Source: Chrysochromulina tobinii (lineage: Eukaryota; Haptophyta; Prymnesiales; Chrysochromulinaceae). Taken from it: a stretch of 36,478 bases of DNA. Location of the stretch: positions 1 through 36,478 of the forward strand of contig JWZX01002710.1 in the NCBI GenBank assembly GCA_001275005.1. The letters run 5' to 3'. Shown in pieces: positions 34,501 to 36,478 of this stretch (position 1 is its first letter; every line of letters starts with the position of its first letter). A program made the position numbers and the translations under genes. The notes under the pieces are model-generated. The model saw only the letters and a list, made by a program, of their open reading frames with translations, did not search any database and had not been told where the DNA came from.

Positions 34501-34708
34501 GCGCCCTGATGGTGGCGTCGCGCCCTTGCAGCTCATCCATCAGAGCAAGGATCTTGCGATTCTTCTCCTTGATCGTGAACTCAATCTCGAGAGAACCATC
34601 CCGCAGCGTCTGCTGCAGCGCCTCCTGGACTTTCGCGCGCTGCTCGCTCGTCGCGTCGGAGAGCACGCCTAGCACGCGCTTCCAAGAGGGTGATTTTCCC
34701 GTGCTCAT
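31544..34708 (-). CDS. Long coiled-coil protein
   Basis: 1054 residues from the Met at 34708 (MSTGKSPSWKRVLGVLSDAT); the frame is open to a Met at 34735. Almost the whole protein is heptad-like helix rich in Ala, Glu, Arg, Gln and Leu (for example EKNRKILALMDELQGRDATI). It is interrupted by a Pro/Gln linker (PQQPQQPQQPQPQ, about residues 230-250) and a Gly-rich linker near residue 820. The repeated sentence 'QLKALQAxKADLxAQL' appears at least twice, a sign of internal duplication. The last 150 residues are less regular and end in a basic stretch. The architecture resembles golgins, tethers or cytoskeletal rods; no GRIP or motor domain is seen, so no function is assigned. Confidence 0.7.
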   Translation of the reverse strand: MSTGKSPSWKRVLGVLSDATSEQRAKVQEALQQTLRDGSLEIEFTIKEKNRKILALMDELQGRDATIRALRERVAKSEKALVATQNGARSQLKELLKQKQAMQERLMAFELGAPLAPSSAPSTEAQSQVQQLRAALERAHSEVRERQAQAEAASTELRTVRAQLEGAEREHAGQAAEWQNSMARGLQQLKALQADKADLTAQLEALRSSAQGSPFPLLDGFAPQPMQQPQQPQPPQQPQQPQQPQQPQPQSGSVAADLEVARARVAALEAEVRRGSSALAAAQAEMASRATEWEATKGRAISQLKALQAEKADLSAQLQAAAHGALGAGTDPRAEAAQARRERDGMAREREESRRRAEELQDELAQLRASGGAEQAAADKAAAERASALEKRLAAEQHARALAEERASRWEHAAQAAQREARDRSEAAVDELQHATLALAAAERRAAAADEKSAAALVRALEVEGRAAALVPVQADETDEDEEARTTQAAQALSFARADLAACREQLEARSAELEDCRRALDEAIATAEARRRQRENAEAELETANGELGSLRAELVESRGQLAASEVARGEREAKLSSSEQLIEKMRVVGREQVEKLKRELELTRAQLRVADEQLAANRTERESAADVLADAAAGQAAKLAACQAELAACKGDVASAQAELSARQSELARAQHELERARRQLGESDVGRLQASLDQATAERDELREEQRLLLMEEQRAVDALAAAEARAGALQRELAAFRQGADGARVGAAGGARGGAPLAEDDEIATELADEIAALKMSHAKQVKQLQAELRKALGSGGGGGGSGGGGAAGGGADAARQVMLAKEVEALQAEVWRLSSALTQAEGSSPRPGSSGMRGLEAGGGGAPSTSSEPFGGELAWEIAVLSSLAELRHSLLETGAALQEELDVLLADAAVSGGGAAANELRLRARGGRGSAETDPSDALARLFAEPDSADASEELRRLQETASALRGLQGRLSDAYRLGLARPPRWLLATWHCVAACSGAQKGSAALRARAPHTPRVALRSGQIGSRVQALLSRRRGYDKVASMTDYE
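33961..34030 (-). repeat. TGCGGC/TGCTGCGGC repeat (Pro-Gln linker)
   Basis: On the plus strand a (TGCGGCTGC)n-like run; on the coding strand it encodes PQQPQQPQ. It separates two coiled-coil blocks. Confidence 0.8.
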
Positions 34709-34911
34709 GCCCAGTTGCCTCCTGGAGGGCCCCACGCCCGCCCCAGCGTCCAGCGCCCGTCTTGTCCGGCGAGGACCCGCGGGGTGCTTCGTGTGAAGGC
34801 GCGACGTTTTGGGAGCTGTGAACGTTGATCTCTCCCCCCTCGAGGGAAATCACACAGATACACGTTCACATTCACACATACCGTACATGTAAACTCCGCA
34901 CAAATACCCTA
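34709..34911. promoter_or_regulatory. Bidirectional promoter, coiled-coil gene / hydroxylase gene
   Basis: 203 nt between divergent starts. A near-copy of the recurrent palindrome, GTACATGTA, lies at 34883-34891, about 20 nt upstream of the ATG at 34912. Confidence 0.4.
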
Positions 34912-36342
34912 ATGGACGCTCGAGTTCGGACGCCGCGACGGATGCAGGATGTCGATGTCGAGCTTCGCTCGCTCTTTTTCGCCGAGCCTCCTTGGGGAAC
35001 GATTTCATCGGTAGTCGTGGATGCGAAAGCTGAGACTTTGCTCATGGGCACACTGGACACCGACGATTCTCCCACCATGCCGCCCGCAGACGCAGAGACG
35101 GATGCGCTGCTGCAGGCTAATCTCGCCGGGAAGCTCAGCGTAGCAGATTGGCACGAGTGGGTCAGAGAGTATCCGACGGATCTGCAATTAGAGCTCCTTG
35201 ACAAAGCGAGCGTGGTGCTGCCGACAGACACAGCGCTACTGTTTGCGATCAGCAACTTGCGAAAGCAGCGATTTACTGAGCGCAACTCTGCCATCCCACA
35301 TGCCATGGGCTCTGCAGAAGATCTGGAGCTCCGCCGCGCCCGAAACCGATGGCATGAATCGCTGCGCACCCTTGAGGCATTGGAAGAGGGCAGGCGCTCG
35401 CCCTCTGTTCGCCAGAATTTGGGTTCCGTGTTGCAGATGAAGATGCGGTACGAAGAGGCTGGAGCGCACTTTGCCGCATCGTTGGAGTTACAGGGCTTGA
35501 CCATGGACGCTGGACCGCAGCGCAACTTGACGCAGGACGAACGCCGAGACGCGCGGCTTGCGCTCGCAGGGCTCGATTCGGTGCTGGCGCACCAAGAAAA
35601 GGCGCGGGACGCGGGGCACCGTCTAGGCGTGAGCCTGGGCTTCTGGTCCAGACTTGACCAGCGACCGCCAACATACAATCCGGGTCTCATCGCGTGCCCT
35701 TTCCACCGCGGTGCTGGGTACAAGAGGTTGATCGCGCCGCTTGAGCGTGCGGCGCCGGCGATGCGCAGGGAGATGATCGCCCTATTGCGACGCCGCGCCG
35801 CTGGAGAGCGCGAGGAAGCTGTTCAGTGGTACAGCGATAATGAGAACATCGCCGCACGCCCCGAACAGTGGCTTCGGCGGCACGTCGGCTGCCAACGCTC
35901 GCACACGGGCGCAACGCTCGACGCGCCGCAAACGTGCCAAGCCGTCGAGCGCGCGATGAAATGGTTCTTTGGCGCTGTCACTCCCGATGGGCAGGACACC
36001 GTCGTCGTGCCGCCGTTTCATCTTAAGGCGCAATTCTCGATCCTCGCACCTGGAGCGCACGTCACGCCCCATTGCGGACCCACCAACGAGCGTTTGGCCA
36101 TTTCTGTCGGTCTTGCGGGACTAGGCGACGCTGAGATTCGCGTCGGCAGCACGTGGCGGCGATGGAGGACTGGGAGGGCGACCGTGTTTGATGACTCCTT
36201 TGAGCACGAGGTGCGTAATCCAGGCGAGTACCCACGAGCCGTGATGATCATACACATCGTGCACCCACAGCTGATGGCGCGTGGGTCCAATGGGCATGCT
36301 CTCGCCGCCAATATGAACCACTACTGTGAAGGTTTGGGCTGA
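34912..36342 (+). CDS. Aspartyl/asparaginyl beta-hydroxylase family protein
   Basis: 476 residues from the ATG at 34912; an in-frame Met at 34825 lies in the promoter. The N-terminal half is helical (SVADWHEWVREYP, ALFAISNLRKQRF) and includes a TPR-like pair (NLGSVLQMKMRYEEAGAHFA), as in the ASPH family. The C-terminal domain is the 2-oxoglutarate/Fe(II) fold: FSILAPGAHVTPHCGPTNER with the first Fe ligand at His387, VGLAGLGDAEIRVG, then TVFDDSFEHEVRN with the second Fe ligand at His432, and PRAVMIIHIVHP with the Arg expected to hold 2-oxoglutarate. Family members hydroxylate Asp/Asn in EGF-like domains or act on other proteins. The segment usually written RLRxHLGL reads RLAISVGL here, losing two likely cosubstrate contacts. 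No signal anchor is seen. Confidence 0.8.
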   Translation: MDARVRTPRRMQDVDVELRSLFFAEPPWGTISSVVVDAKAETLLMGTLDTDDSPTMPPADAETDALLQANLAGKLSVADWHEWVREYPTDLQLELLDKASVVLPTDTALLFAISNLRKQRFTERNSAIPHAMGSAEDLELRRARNRWHESLRTLEALEEGRRSPSVRQNLGSVLQMKMRYEEAGAHFAASLELQGLTMDAGPQRNLTQDERRDARLALAGLDSVLAHQEKARDAGHRLGVSLGFWSRLDQRPPTYNPGLIACPFHRGAGYKRLIAPLERAAPAMRREMIALLRRRAAGEREEAVQWYSDNENIAARPEQWLRRHVGCQRSHTGATLDAPQTCQAVERAMKWFFGAVTPDGQDTVVVPPFHLKAQFSILAPGAHVTPHCGPTNERLAISVGLAGLGDAEIRVGSTWRRWRTGRATVFDDSFEHEVRNPGEYPRAVMIIHIVHPQLMARGSNGHALAANMNHYCEGLG

Positions 36343-36478
36343 AAGGACTGGAACATCCATCAACGCAAGGCGCCCTCGAAAGGCGCCCAGTGATACGTCT
36401 CCACCCTCCCTACACTACACCCCTAGGACTCCCACCCTCGTTTTGGGTCACTCGAAACGGTACACCGGAACGGCGCGC
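36343..36478. other. 3' flank of the hydroxylase gene
   Basis: 136 nt to the window edge. Two GGCGCC palindromes (36370-36375 and 36383-36388) can form a short stem. Nothing else is seen. Confidence 0.4.

Overview
The window is nuclear DNA from a GC-rich eukaryote, most likely a unicellular alga. Evidence: several genes are split by short GT-AG introns (about 76-155 nt); the families are eukaryotic (RAD6-type E2, ERCC6L2-type SNF2 ATPase, anoctamin, CK1-like kinase, profilin, DEAD-box helicase, SLC38/AVT-type amino-acid transporter, aspartyl hydroxylase); codons are strongly GC-ended; and one PPR-like protein starts with what reads as a bipartite plastid presequence. Together these fit an alga with a secondary red-lineage plastid. 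A haptophyte is my best guess and a pelagophyte or other stramenopile is not excluded. No species is claimed. I see no virus, CRISPR, rRNA or convincing tRNA.

Layout: 1-1081 end of a Tudor-like/polyQ protein (+). 1491-2237 Cys-rich protein with tandem SHOCT-like motifs (-), head-to-head with 2428-3285 C2HC finger + DUF3605 (+). 3880-5611 organellar DEAD-box helicase (-). 6022-7497 amino-acid transporter (-), head-to-head with 7940-9751 Cys-rich type I membrane protein (+). 10152-10666 profilin (+, one intron). 10895-12535 four-finger C2HC protein with a SHOCT-like tail (-), head-to-head with 12846-14232 ZNG1/CobW GTPase (+, one intron). 14464-19493 ERCC6L2-like ATPase (+, five introns). 19865-22720 anoctamin (+). 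22721-23897 a gene-poor, palindrome-rich stretch. 23898-24362 RAD6 E2 (-) and 24645-26001 membrane RING protein (-), head-to-head with 26152-29463 PPR-like plastid protein (+). 29738-30865 CK1-like kinase (+, one intron). 31544-34708 long coiled-coil protein (-), head-to-head with 34912-36342 aspartyl/asparaginyl hydroxylase (+).

The genes are mostly unrelated housekeeping functions and form no operon-like pathway. Loose functional neighbours are the RAD6 E2 beside a RING protein, and the ERCC6L2-like repair ATPase in the same 10 kb. Five divergent pairs share promoters of about 150-440 bp.

The most unusual signal is in the ERCC6L2-like gene. All five introns are built from degenerate 10-12 nt tandem repeats around CTGAT(T/G)GC, whose core matches a branch-point consensus, and some introns are flanked by short direct repeats. 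Other points of interest are a palindrome, GTACATGTAC, found only upstream of genes; a shared SHOCT-like C-terminus on two otherwise unrelated proteins; a ZNG1 lacking two residues of its NEFGE motif; altered active sites in the anoctamin and the hydroxylase; and two genes whose reading frames appear broken or shifted.
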